Of a DNA stretch of 32,408 bases, positions 1 to 8,170 are shown one piece after another. Numbering within the stretch: position 1 is the first letter of the stretch; every line of letters starts with the position of its first letter. The notes beneath the pieces are model-generated. The model ran no database searches. It saw only the letters and a list, made by a program, of their open reading frames with translations, and was not told the origin of the DNA. This stretch comes from Gemmatimonadaceae bacterium (GTDB lineage: Bacteria; Gemmatimonadota; Gemmatimonadetes; Gemmatimonadales; Gemmatimonadaceae): the NCBI GenBank assembly GCA_013361935.1, contig JABFXC010000053.1, positions 1 through 32,408 of the forward strand. The letters are read 5' to 3'. A program made the position numbers and the translations under genes.

Positions 1-2920
1 GCTCCCGCTCGCCCGCGGCGATGGCCAGCGCCGCGCCGCGCAGCTCGCCGACTGGACGCGCCAGCTCGCGCGCCGCCACGCCGCTCAGCCCGAGCGCGGC
101 GAGCGCGCCCAGCGCGGTGAGAAAGAGCACGAGCACGTTCAGATCGCGGCGCCGCTGGTCGAGCGACTCCTCCGCGGAGGTCGCCGGAGCCGCGAGGACC
201 ACGCGCTGCCCGGTCGTGTCGGTGAGTGCCCGGTATCCGAGCAGCACCGAGGTGCTTCCGACGCGGGTCACGTCGCTCGCCGTCACCTCGTCGGACAGCG
301 CGAGCGTCAGGAACACCGGCGGCGGAAGGAATCGGCCGAACGGTGCCACCGCGTCGTAGAGCGTGTCGCTCGTCGCGGCGAGGGCGCCCCGGTCGTAGCG
401 CAGGAGCGGAGCCCCGGCGCGCGGCTGCTGCGCCGCGAGCGCGTCGATCCCCCCGCCCTCCGCGATCGTCCGCAGCGACTCGCGCACGAGCAGCTCCTGC
501 GAGTGCCGATCGTCGCGCCGCAGCTCGTTGTACGACCAGATCGCGAACGCCACCGCCGGCAGGACGAAGAAGGCGAAGAGGACGATCGTCAGGCGGAGGC
601 GGTAGCTCCGCGACCACCGGCGCGCGTGCACGCCGATCCATCGCGCGTACCCCCCGTCGGCGAGCGCGCTCAGCACCCAGAGCAGCGCGACGATCCCGAG
701 GTTGAAGAGCACCACGAGCAGGCCGCGCTGCACGAGCGCGGAGATCGGCCGAAGCTCGACCTCCGCGTGCGCGCGCGACAGCCCGCGCGAGGTGCGGACG
801 AGCCAGTCGCCGTGCAGCTCGTTGCCGAGCCGGCGCCACACGTACCGGCCGGCGTCGCTCAGCGACATCGAGTCGGCACCGGTCAGCGAGAGATTGTAGG
901 GCGCCTCCCCCGTCGTGCCGGGATCCGCGCCGAGCAACGTCGCGTATGGATCGTCCGCGACCAGACGCGTCCGCGGGAGCACCAGAACGGACGTCGCGAC
1001 GCCGTCCGCCGCGGGCACGGCGAGGACGAGCGCCACGCCGAGCTCACCCAGCGCCGGCCGGAGCACCGGCGACCGCGTGCTTCGCGCCTCGGCGACGACC
1101 TGTCGAACCGCCGCTCCCGAGGGCACGAAGCGTCCCGTCTCGAACCGCGCGCGCTCGATTCCCGCGGAGTCCCAGGTCGCCATCGCGACGGGGTATTGCG
1201 CGGCCGCCAGATCCGAGGCGACGTATCGCGACAGAAGCTCGGCGGCCGTTCGCGGAGGCGCGCCGCTCTCGAGCTCGTGGGCGAAGCGGTTCAGCAGCGC
1301 GAGCGCGTAGTCGTCCGGCGCACGGAGTCCCTCGACGTCGCGCGCGGCGAGATCGACGCGCTTGCGGGACGTCGCGCCCCAGACGAGCGTCGACGCGCCG
1401 AGCGCGGCCAGGACGGAGGCCGCGGCGACGAAGCGCGACGAGCGCCGCGTGAGCGTCAACGCGGCGATCGCCGCCACCCAGAGCACCGGATACCACCCGG
1501 GCCACCGTCCGGGCGCCGACCAGCTCATGGTGCCGACGACCGCCGCGACGCCGGCGATCGCCGGCGCGACCCACGAGCTCAATCCGCGCCGGCCGCCCAG
1601 CGCCGCCCGCCCCGCGGACGCGCCGGCGAGGACGAGCGCCCCCGCGGCGAGAAAGAGCGCCGTCTCCCACGCGAGCCAGAGCGTGGGCGAGACACCGGTG
1701 GCCGGCGGCTGCACCCCGCGCGCGAGATCGCGAAGAAGAAACGGCCCGAGACCGGCCACCACGAGCACCGCCGCGGCCGCCGCGACGCGCGAGCGCGTGA
1801 CGAAGGGTGAACGGAGCAGCGCGAGCAGCCCGAGGAGCAGCACCGCGCCGGTGATGCCGAGGGCGGCGAGGCTCCCCGTGTACGGCCCGCCTAACGGCGC
1901 GAAGTAGAGCGCGGGATCGAAGAAGCGCGAGACGTTCGACAGCTCGTTCAGCGGCACGATCGCGACGCACGCGAGCGGGACCGCCAGCGACGCGAACCGG
2001 AAGAGCAGCGAGCGGCGCGCGCGCCACATCGCCGCCAGGAAGGCCGCGAGGACGACGACGAGCAGGATGCCTCCACGCACCCGCACCCGCTCGATCAGCC
2101 GGAGCAGGGCCTCCTGCGGCGACGTGGCCTCCACGCGGACCAGCAGCACCCCGCCTCCGGACAACGGGAGCTCGGCGAGCTCCGGCGCCCCCCGGCGCAC
2201 GGCGGAGGTGTCCCGTACGGCGGTGAACCCGCGGACACCGACGGCACGCGCGACCAGCGCATCGAGCGGCGCCGCCAATCGGTCGGCGGGAGCTTCGGCA
2301 TGGAGGAGCGCGACCGCGACGGCGCGGCGTCCCCCCGCCGACGCGACGGCGTAGACCGTCGTGTAGAAGGGCGTCACCGAGAGGCCCAGCGGCGCGGTCA
2401 GGGTGTCCGTGGGAACCCGGATCGTCCCCGCCCAGGCGAACGGCGTCGCGCCCTGGTAGAGAACGATCCCGCGCTCCCCTGCACCGCCGATGTTCGCGCC
2501 GACCGCCGCGAAGGCGCGCTCCCGCTCGCGCGGCGCCGCCAGCGCCCGACGCGCGGCCTCCTGCAGCTGCCGCCCGAGGTCCGTGAGCTCGACGCGCATT
2601 CGCGCCGCGGCCCGGCCCTGGAGCTCCGCCGAGTACGCCGCCCAGTCGTCGCGCGCTTCCCCGACTTGTCGGTGCGCCAGCGACAGCGCGCCGCACGCTG
2701 CCAGCGCGAGGACGCTCGCCACGCCGCGCCAGAGCCGCTCGCGTCGCGAGCCCCTCGCGACGAACGCGAGGGACAGCAGCGTGGCGGCCCAGCCGACGAC
2801 GAGATACTCTACGCCTGTGGCCCGCAGCCACCCGGCCAGCGCGAGCGTCGCCAGCGCGACGGACGCGCCCCAGAGGGCGAGCCCATCGTCCGCCGCCGCC
2901 GTCCGCCGCGTAGTCAGCAC
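1..2920 (-). CDS. Large multi-sensor membrane protein, probable histidine kinase (3' end outside window)
   Basis: An open frame of 973 codons runs from a GTG at 2920 off the left edge, so the C-terminus is missing. From the start there are about three hydrophobic segments (residues 12-70) and an extracytoplasmic stretch (about 70-275). A block of roughly eight membrane helices (about 280-515) follows, then a second extracytoplasmic region (about 515-735) and helices near 745 and 785. A third extracytoplasmic domain (about 800-925) leads to a last helix near 933, followed by a HAMP-like segment containing ARPVGELRGAAL. This order of sensor domain, helix and HAMP predicts a histidine kinase or similar output domain beyond the edge, but no catalytic domain is visible. 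The frame contains a TTA Leu codon inside the recurrent GCCTAACG motif (1889-1896). The start lies only 16 bases from the divergent creatininase gene, so it may be mis-set. I recognise the architecture, not a named gene. Confidence 0.8.
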   Translation of the reverse strand, partial: MLTTRRTAAADDGLALWGASVALATLALAGWLRATGVEYLVVGWAATLLSLAFVARGSRRERLWRGVASVLALAACGALSLAHRQVGEARDDWAAYSAELQGRAAARMRVELTDLGRQLQEAARRALAAPRERERAFAAVGANIGGAGERGIVLYQGATPFAWAGTIRVPTDTLTAPLGLSVTPFYTTVYAVASAGGRRAVAVALLHAEAPADRLAAPLDALVARAVGVRGFTAVRDTSAVRRGAPELAELPLSGGGVLLVRVEATSPQEALLRLIERVRVRGGILLVVVLAAFLAAMWRARRSLLFRFASLAVPLACVAIVPLNELSNVSRFFDPALYFAPLGGPYTGSLAALGITGAVLLLGLLALLRSPFVTRSRVAAAAAVLVVAGLGPFLLRDLARGVQPPATGVSPTLWLAWETALFLAAGALVLAGASAGRAALGGRRGLSSWVAPAIAGVAAVVGTMSWSAPGRWPGWYPVLWVAAIAALTLTRRSSRFVAAASVLAALGASTLVWGATSRKRVDLAARDVEGLRAPDDYALALLNRFAHELESGAPPRTAAELLSRYVASDLAAAQYPVAMATWDSAGIERARFETGRFVPSGAAVRQVVAEARSTRSPVLRPALGELGVALVLAVPAADGVATSVLVLPRTRLVADDPYATLLGADPGTTGEAPYNLSLTGADSMSLSDAGRYVWRRLGNELHGDWLVRTSRGLSRAHAEVELRPISALVQRGLLVVLFNLGIVALLWVLSALADGGYARWIGVHARRWSRSYRLRLTIVLFAFFVLPAVAFAIWSYNELRRDDRHSQELLVRESLRTIAEGGGIDALAAQQPRAGAPLLRYDRGALAATSDTLYDAVAPFGRFLPPPVFLTLALSDEVTASDVTRVGSTSVLLGYRALTDTTGQRVVLAAPATSAEESLDQRRRDLNVLVLFLTALGALAALGLSGVAARELARPVGELRGAALAIAAGERE

Positions 2921-2936
2921 TTCGTTCCCAGTCGAG

Positions 2937-3677
2937 ATGGCCTCGTCACTCCCGGCGGACGCACCGCGCCGCCTCAAAGAGCTCGTTCCTTCGCAGGTCG
3001 CCGCCCTCCTGGCGGACGACCCGCGCCTCATCGTGCCTGTCGGTACCTGCGAGCAGCACGGCCCTCACCTGCCCCTCGGCTGCGACACCTTCATCGTCGA
3101 GCGGCTCGCCGACGACCTCTCGGCCGAGTTCGGGGTGCTGCGTGCCCCGACCTTCGAGTACGGCGTGAACGTCGACACCGAGCGCGCCTTCGCCGGCAAC
3201 GGCTCGCTCCGCAAGAAAACCCTCCATCGCGCGCTGAACGACCTCCTCGCCTCGTGGGAGGCGAGCGGCGTCCGCGAGTTCATCCTGCTGACGGCGCACG
3301 AGCACGATCCGCATCAGGAGGCGATGGCCACGGTGATCACGGCCGGCGCCCGCGTGCGCGTCGTCGACATCTTCAACATCGATTTCGCGGACCTGCTCCA
3401 GGGCCAGACGGAGCCGATGCACGGCGACGAGGTCGACACGTCGATCATGCTCCATCTCGCGCCCGAGCTCGTGCACATGGAGCTCGCGCAGGATTATATG
3501 ATGTCGCGCGAAGAGCTGCGACGTTATCGGCGCGGATGGCTCAAGGTCCCGAAGGGGAGCCCCGGCTCGATCGGACGGCCGACGCTCGCGACCGCGGAGA
3601 AGGGGCGCGCCCTCTACGACCGGATCCGCGGGCGCATCAGCGAGCGCGTGTTTCTCGCGCCGGCACCCACGTCATGA
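2937..3677 (+). CDS. Creatininase-family metal-dependent amidohydrolase
   Basis: The 246-residue product has the usual length for the creatininase (PF02633) family, which hydrolyses cyclic amides or formamides with two divalent metals. The first metal site is clear: CEQHGPHLPLGCDT with E39, H41 and D50. The later motif HGDEVDTSIMLHLAPELV (162-179) matches the family's HAGxxETS-type signature. The middle motif, normally GHGGN or GHYEN, is replaced by AHEHDPHQEA (120-129). H121 is kept, but the residue two places on is H123 rather than Glu or Gly, so metal binding or substrate may differ. No signal peptide is seen, so it is probably cytoplasmic. The gene diverges from the sensor gene on its left and runs directly into the secreted protein on its right. 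Substrate cannot be told from sequence; creatinine itself is unlikely to be the guide here. Start chosen because the family homology begins about 20 residues downstream. Confidence 0.85.
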   Translation: MASSLPADAPRRLKELVPSQVAALLADDPRLIVPVGTCEQHGPHLPLGCDTFIVERLADDLSAEFGVLRAPTFEYGVNVDTERAFAGNGSLRKKTLHRALNDLLASWEASGVREFILLTAHEHDPHQEAMATVITAGARVRVVDIFNIDFADLLQGQTEPMHGDEVDTSIMLHLAPELVHMELAQDYMMSREELRRYRRGWLKVPKGSPGSIGRPTLATAEKGRALYDRIRGRISERVFLAPAPTS

Positions 3678-3709
3678 ACCCGGGACACCGATGCGGGGTA
3701 TCAGCCTGC

Positions 3710-4390
3710 ATGCGGACTCGACTGCTTCTCGCCGTCACGGCGCTCGCCCTGAGCGCGTCTCCCCTCGCCGCGCAGCTCAGCGTGGTGGACGAGGGCAGTT
3801 TCACCGTCACCCTCGGCGGCCGGACGGGACGCGAGGACTTCCGGATCGTCCGCGCGCCGGTGGCCGGGGCGATGACCCTCGTCGCGAGCGGCACCGCGGT
3901 CGTCGGCGCGGCCAGGAGCGTCGTCGCGCTGCGGACGGATACGCTGGGGGTGCCGATCACCTACCAGCTCGAGGGCCGCGAAGGCGGCGAAGTCCGCGAG
4001 CGCATCACCGCGCAGGTCTCGCGCGACCGGCTCGCCACCCGGTCGCAGACCCCGCGCGGCGAGTCCGCGCGCGAGTATTTCCTCCACGACGGCATGGTCA
4101 TCTTCGACGAGGGGGAAGCTCATCAATACTACTTTCTTACACTTCTGGGTCAGGAAACCGTCACCGCGGTCCTTCCGCGCCGGAACGTGATCGCGCAGTT
4201 TCGGGTGATCTCGCGAGGGGACGAGCCGATCGAGATCGCGGGGACGACGGTGGTCGCCCGACACTACGCAATCGGCGACGCCGCGGGCGAGCGGCAGTTG
4301 TGGACGGACGCATCGGGTCGCGTGCTCCGCGTCGAGGCGCCGATGCTGGGGCTCGTCGCGGTTCGGGACGCATTGCCCGCCGCCCGCTAG
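3710..4390 (+). CDS. Secreted protein of unknown function
   Basis: The 226-residue product starts with a classical signal peptide (MRTRLLLAVTALALS, then ASPLAAQ) with likely cleavage before or after Gln22. The mature part is rich in beta-strand-like alternation, with Asp/Glu/Arg and no membrane helix. It includes a segment around YQLEGREGGEVRERITAQVS and a C-terminal EIAGTTVVARHYAIGD stretch. That pattern resembles periplasmic or outer-membrane-associated beta proteins that process or carry a ligand, but I cannot name a family with confidence. An in-frame ATG at 3674 overlaps the creatininase stop (ATGA) and would add 12 residues. I prefer 3710 because the signal peptide begins there. The close spacing suggests co-transcription with the creatininase gene, and transcription probably ends at the hairpin just downstream. 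Confidence 0.75.
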   Translation: MRTRLLLAVTALALSASPLAAQLSVVDEGSFTVTLGGRTGREDFRIVRAPVAGAMTLVASGTAVVGAARSVVALRTDTLGVPITYQLEGREGGEVRERITAQVSRDRLATRSQTPRGESAREYFLHDGMVIFDEGEAHQYYFLTLLGQETVTAVLPRRNVIAQFRVISRGDEPIEIAGTTVVARHYAIGDAAGERQLWTDASGRVLRVEAPMLGLVAVRDALPAAR

Positions 4391-4397
4391 GCGGGCG
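4381..4397 (+). other. Small hairpin overlapping a stop codon
   Basis: A 7-bp perfect inverted repeat (CGCCCGC / GCGGGCG) has the stop codon TAG of the secreted protein as its 3-base loop. It precedes the stronger terminator by about 20 bases and may help stall or end transcription. It could also be chance in G+C-rich DNA. Confidence 0.35.
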
Positions 4398-4413
4398 AAG
4401 TGTCGCGCGATGT

Positions 4414-4437
4414 CCAACGCCCCGCGGGGCGTTTTTG
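4414..4437 (+). terminator. Rho-independent terminator
   Basis: The perfect palindrome AACGCCCCGCGGGGCGTT (4416-4433) is followed by a T run reaching 4436. It lies 25 bases after the stop of the secreted protein and before the efflux operon, exactly where the creatininase transcript should end. Confidence 0.8.
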
Positions 4438-4472
4438 CGTTTCCGCTCCTGAAACCTCGCGAGAGCTCTCCC

Positions 4473-4489
4473 GTACGGTGCCCCCGTAC
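4473..4489 (+). promoter_or_regulatory. Inverted repeat upstream of the efflux operon
   Basis: GTACGG and CCGTAC form perfect 6-bp arms around a 5-base loop, 21 bases before the ATG of the TolC-like gene. It could be an operator for a dimeric regulator or a leader hairpin. I see no convincing -35/-10 pair beside it, so the role is a guess. Confidence 0.3.
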
Positions 4490-4510
4490 TCACCCGACAG
4501 GATCCCCCCG

Positions 4511-5983
4511 ATGCGTCTTCAACTGCTCGCCGCGCTCCTTCTCGCCGCCGCTCCGCTCGGTGCGCAGGTTCGCGATTCCATGCAGGCCGGTCCGGCGCTC
4601 TCCCTTGACGATGCGCTGACCCTCGCCCGACGGAACAACACCGACCTGCAGCAGGTGCAGGAGCGCCGCCGCACGGCGCGCGCGGCGCAGTACGCGGCGT
4701 ACGGCGCACTCCTCCCGAGCGCCGACGCGTCGTTCAGCGGCCAGTACCAGCAGGGCGGCCGGCAGATCTACAACGGGCTGCAGCTCGGCACCAACCCGAA
4801 CACGCTCGGGTCGAGCTACTTCATCGGGCTCAATTACAACATCAACGCCGGGTCGCTCATCGCGCCGCGCGTCGCCGCGGCCAACCGCGACGCCGTCGAG
4901 GCTGACATCACCGGCGCGCAGTCGACGCTGCGCTCCTCGGTGACGCAGCAGTATCTCACCGCCCTCCAGGCGCGGGCGAAGGCGGAGCTCGCCGACACGC
5001 TGGTCGTCGCCGCGCAGCAGCAGGTGGAGCTGGCGAGGGCGCGTGCGTCGGTCGGATCGGCGACCTCGCTCGACGTGCAGCGTGCCGAGGTCGACCTCGC
5101 GACGCAGCAGGTCGCTGCCCTCAACGCGCACAATCAGGTGGAGATCGAGAAGCTGCGGCTCTTCCAGCAGCTCGGCGTCGAGCAGCCGGCGAACGTCGAT
5201 CTGACGACCGAGTTCGCGATCACCCCGGTGAGCTTCAGCATCGACTCCCTGCTCTCGATGGCGCGCCAGCAGAACCCGCAGGTGGTCGCCCTCCGCGAGC
5301 GCGAGCACGCCTCCGTGCTCTCCGTGCGGGAGTCGCGCACCGCGTACACGCCGTCGCTCAGTCTGAGCACTGGGGTCGGCGGATACACGCAGCGCTACAC
5401 CGACACCGACGCGCTGATCTCCGGCGCGCGCTCCAGCGCGGCACAGTCGTACGAGGGCTGCCTCGCCAACAACTTCTCTCGCGCCGGCGCCGGGCTCGCG
5501 ACCTTCCCCTGCGGCACGGGAACGCTCAGCCCGAGCCAGGAAGCGGCGATCCGCAGCGCCAACGACCAGTATCCGTTCAACTTCACGAAGAGCCCCTGGT
5601 CGCTCCGCGCGACGGTCACGCTCCCGATCTTCAACGGGTTTCTGCGCGAGCAGCGGATCGAGGAAGCGGTCGCGTCGCGCAACAACGCGCGGACCCTGGT
5701 CCGCGCCCGCGAGCTCCAGCTCAACGCCGAGGTGACCGGTGCGTATCTCACACTGGCGACCGCCCAGAAGACCGTCGCGGTGCAGGAGCAGAACGCGGCC
5801 CGCGCCCGCGACGAGCTGCGGCTGACGGAGGAGCGGTACCGCGTCGGCGCGGCGACCTTCCTCGACGTGGTGCAGGCGCGTGCGACGTACGAGCGCGCCG
5901 AGAGCGACCGGATCAACGCCGTCTACGATTACCACAAGGCTTTCGCCGCGCTCGAAGGTGCGGTCGGCCGCCCGCTGCGCTAA
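4511..5983 (+). CDS. TolC-family outer-membrane efflux protein
   Basis: The 490-residue product has a signal peptide (MRLQLLAALLLAAAPLGAQ) and two OEP repeats, the hallmark of TolC-like trimeric channels. The first repeat begins at LSLDDALTLARRNNTDL (about 30-46) and covers to about 250. The second starts near SLLSMARQQNPQVVALRERE and ends with the typical LRLTEERYRVGAATFLDVV coiled-coil motif near the C-terminus. Between the halves is an insert with a Cys pair (C317 and C334), probably a disulfide in an extracellular loop or the periplasmic equatorial domain. The protein forms the outer-membrane exit duct for the adaptor and ABC components encoded directly downstream, so it is the first gene of a tripartite export operon. 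The start is supported by the signal peptide. Substrate is not evident. Confidence 0.93.
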   Translation: MRLQLLAALLLAAAPLGAQVRDSMQAGPALSLDDALTLARRNNTDLQQVQERRRTARAAQYAAYGALLPSADASFSGQYQQGGRQIYNGLQLGTNPNTLGSSYFIGLNYNINAGSLIAPRVAAANRDAVEADITGAQSTLRSSVTQQYLTALQARAKAELADTLVVAAQQQVELARARASVGSATSLDVQRAEVDLATQQVAALNAHNQVEIEKLRLFQQLGVEQPANVDLTTEFAITPVSFSIDSLLSMARQQNPQVVALREREHASVLSVRESRTAYTPSLSLSTGVGGYTQRYTDTDALISGARSSAAQSYEGCLANNFSRAGAGLATFPCGTGTLSPSQEAAIRSANDQYPFNFTKSPWSLRATVTLPIFNGFLREQRIEEAVASRNNARTLVRARELQLNAEVTGAYLTLATAQKTVAVQEQNAARARDELRLTEERYRVGAATFLDVVQARATYERAESDRINAVYDYHKAFAALEGAVGRPLR

Positions 5984-5999
5984 CCCCCCAGAGGCAGAC

Positions 6000-7292
6000 A
6001 TGAGCAAAAAGGTCAAGTATTCCATCCTCGGCGTCGCGGGCGCGGTCGTCATCGCCGTCGTCGTGCTGACGGCGATGAAGAGCGGCAACAAGGGCGTGGA
6101 GGTGCGCATCGAGCCGGTGCAGAAGCGCGATCTCGTCGCCTCGGTGACCGCGAGCGGCCAGGTGAGCCCGCACACCAAGGTCGACGTCGCCGCCGACATC
6201 AGCGGGCGCATCGTCCGGCTCGCCGTCAAGGAAGGACAGATGGTGAGCAAGGGGCAGTTCCTCCTCCAGATCGAGCCGGCGCAGTACGAGGCCGCGGTGC
6301 AGCGCGCCGAGGCGGCGCTCGCGTCGGCGAAGGCCGGCGCGGCGCAGGCGAAGGCGAGCTTCATCCAGAGCCAGCGCAACTACGAGCGCTCCGCGGAGAT
6401 CCGGAAGTCGAACGCGACGCTCATCTCCGACGAGCAGCTCGAGCAGCTGAAGACGCAGGTCGAGGTGAACCAGGCGCTCGCCGACGCGGCGGCGCACCAG
6501 GTCGACCAGGCGGTCGCGCAGCTCCGCGACGCGCGCAGCTCGCTCCTCAAGACAACCATCCTCGCCCCGATGAGCGGCCGCGTGACGCGGCTGAACGTCG
6601 AGCAGGGTGAGACCGCGGTGCCCGGCACCTTCAACAAGGACGCCGCGACGCTGCTCACGATCAGCGACATGGGCGTCCTCGAGACCAAGGTCAAGGTCGA
6701 CGAGACCGACGTCGCTCGCATCAGCCTCGGCGACTCCGCGCAGATCCAGATCGACGCCTTCCCGGACACCACCTTCACCGGGCGCGTCGTCGAGATCTCG
6801 AACAGCTCGGTGAAGGCGGCGGCGGCGACGTCGAGCGGCGACCAGGCAGTCGACTACGAGGTGACCATCCAGCTGCTCAACCCGCCCACCGAGACGCGTC
6901 CCGACTTCTCGGCGACCGCGAAGGTCGTGACGGCGAAGCGACAGCAGGTGCTCTCCATCCCGATCATCGCGCTCACCGTGCGCGAGGACTCGGCGCTGAG
7001 CAAGGGCGACACCGCCGTCGGGCTCGGGAAGGCGCGCCCGTCGAAGGAAGTGGGCAAGCGCGACGTCGAAGGCGTCTTCGTCGTCGGCAACGACATGAAG
7101 GTCTCCTTCAAGCCGGTCAGGGTCGGCATCGCCGGCGACAAGTACTTCGAGGTGGTGTCCGGCTTGAAGGAAGGCGACAAGATCGTCGGCGGGACGTATC
7201 AGGCGATCCGCGACCTGCACGACGGTGCGCTGGTGCGCGAGGCGCCGAAGGCGAACGCGCCGAAGTCGGGCGCGGAGGCGAAGGGGGCATGA
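6000..7292 (+). CDS. Periplasmic adaptor (membrane fusion protein), MacA-like
   Basis: The 430-residue product has an uncleaved N-terminal membrane anchor (about 8-26). A lipoyl-like half domain follows (about 50-92, with [20 protein letters not shown] and [11 protein letters not shown]), then an alpha-helical hairpin rich in Ala/Gln/Glu (about 93-190). The second lipoyl half is near [19 protein letters not shown], with a beta-barrel and a membrane-proximal domain at the C-terminus ([11 protein letters not shown]). This is the HlyD/MacA fold that links an inner-membrane ABC transporter to TolC. It starts 16 bases after the channel gene with a GAGG ribosome site at 5991-5994, and it overlaps the ATPase gene by four bases (ATGA). 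Translational coupling and one operon are likely. The fused charged region near 330-360 is not typical of E. coli MacA. Confidence 0.93.
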   Translation: MSKKVKYSILGVAGAVVIAVVVLTAMKSGNKGVEVRIEPVQKRDLVASVTASGQVSPHTKVDVAADISGRIVRLAVKEGQMVSKGQFLLQIEPAQYEAAVQRAEAALASAKAGAAQAKASFIQSQRNYERSAEIRKSNATLISDEQLEQLKTQVEVNQALADAAAHQVDQAVAQLRDARSSLLKTTILAPMSGRVTRLNVEQGETAVPGTFNKDAATLLTISDMGVLETKVKVDETDVARISLGDSAQIQIDAFPDTTFTGRVVEISNSSVKAAAATSSGDQAVDYEVTIQLLNPPTETRPDFSATAKVVTAKRQQVLSIPIIALTVREDSALSKGDTAVGLGKARPSKEVGKRDVEGVFVVGNDMKVSFKPVRVGIAGDKYFEVVSGLKEGDKIVGGTYQAIRDLHDGALVREAPKANAPKSGAEAKGA

Positions 7293-8080
7293 GGAACACC
7301 GACGAGTATCCGATCAGCACGACGGAGGAGCGCGAGGCCGTCGTCGCGACGGCCGGCGCGGCGCCCGAGGAGGACTGGGTCATCGTCACCCGCGGACTGA
7401 AGCGCGAGTACGACATGGGCGGTGAAGTCGTGCGCGCGCTCCGCGGCGTGGACCTGGCCATCCGGCGCAACGAGTACGTCGCGATCATGGGTCCCTCCGG
7501 GTCGGGCAAGTCGACGCTCATGAACCTGATCGGCTGTCTCGACACGCCGAACGACGGCGAGTACTGGCTCAACGGCCAGCTCGTCTCGGCGATGAGCGAC
7601 GACCAGCTGGCGCGCGTGCGGAACAAGGAGATCGGCTTCGTCTTCCAGACGTTCAACCTGCTCCCCCGCGCGACGGCGCTGCACAACGTCGAGCTGCCGC
7701 TCGTCTACGCCGGCGTCCCCGGCGAGGAGCGCCGCAGGCGCGCCGAGGAAGCGCTCGAGCGCGTGCAGCTCGGCGCGCGCATGCTGCACAAGCCGAACGA
7801 GCTTTCCGGCGGCCAGCGCCAGCGCGTCGCGATCGCGCGCGCGCTGGTGAACCGTCCCTCCATCCTCCTCGCCGACGAGCCGACGGGTAACCTCGACTCG
7901 ACGACCTCCGAGGAGATCATGAAGGTCTTCGAGGAGCTGGCCGACCAGGGCCAGACGGTGATCATGGTGACGCACGAGCCGGACATCGCCGCGCACGCAC
8001 GCCGCGTGATCGTGCTCCGCGACGGCGTCATCGCGAGCGACGACAAGCGCTCGGCGTTCACGCAGAAAGTCGGACTCTAG
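7289..8080 (+). CDS. ABC transporter ATPase, MacB/LolD type
   Basis: The 263-residue nucleotide-binding protein has Walker A GPSGSGKS (68-75), a Q-loop at FVFQ (Q120), signature LSGGQ (172-176), Walker B ILLADE (192-197) and the switch His in VTHE (H229). The sequence after Walker A ([16 protein letters not shown]) and [11 protein letters not shown] are typical of the MacB/LolD/FtsE group, which works with FtsX-like permeases as mechanotransmitters rather than classic importers. About 30 extra residues precede the domain, including an acidic stretch. It is the only ATPase in the locus and must serve four permeases if all are functional. Its start overlaps the adaptor stop. A hairpin-rich spacer follows before the first permease. 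Confidence 0.95.
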   Translation: MRNTDEYPISTTEEREAVVATAGAAPEEDWVIVTRGLKREYDMGGEVVRALRGVDLAIRRNEYVAIMGPSGSGKSTLMNLIGCLDTPNDGEYWLNGQLVSAMSDDQLARVRNKEIGFVFQTFNLLPRATALHNVELPLVYAGVPGEERRRRAEEALERVQLGARMLHKPNELSGGQRQRVAIARALVNRPSILLADEPTGNLDSTTSEEIMKVFEELADQGQTVIMVTHEPDIAAHARRVIVLRDGVIASDDKRSAFTQKVGL

Positions 8081-8088
8081 AGGCAGGC

Positions 8089-8147
8089 ACCAGGGGCCAG
8101 GCGTCAGGAACGGCGTCGACCGCGGTTCCTCACGCCTGGCCCCTGGT
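8089..8147. repeat. Intergenic long inverted repeat A
   Basis: Two 27-base arms (8089-8115 and 8121-8147) match with only two mismatches around a 5-base loop TCGAC. The arms carry the word CCAGGGGCCAGG and its complement, and further CCTGGTCCC direct repeats follow the right arm. It sits inside the export operon, between the ATPase and the first permease. It could stabilise or attenuate the transcript. Two other spacers (13261-13402 and 15532-15639) have the same architecture but different sequence. Confidence 0.8.
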
Positions 8148-8170
8148 CCCTGGTCCCTAACCGAGGCTCT

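Noticed and set aside
503..1810. Long plus-strand frame in the left part
   Set aside because: Composition is Arg/Pro/Asp-rich, while the minus strand reads as a multi-helix membrane protein over the same bases.
1044..2831. Minus-strand 595-codon frame overlapping the sensor gene in another frame
   Set aside because: It is almost purely Arg/Ala/Gly, without helices or motifs, whereas the chosen frame has regular membrane segments.
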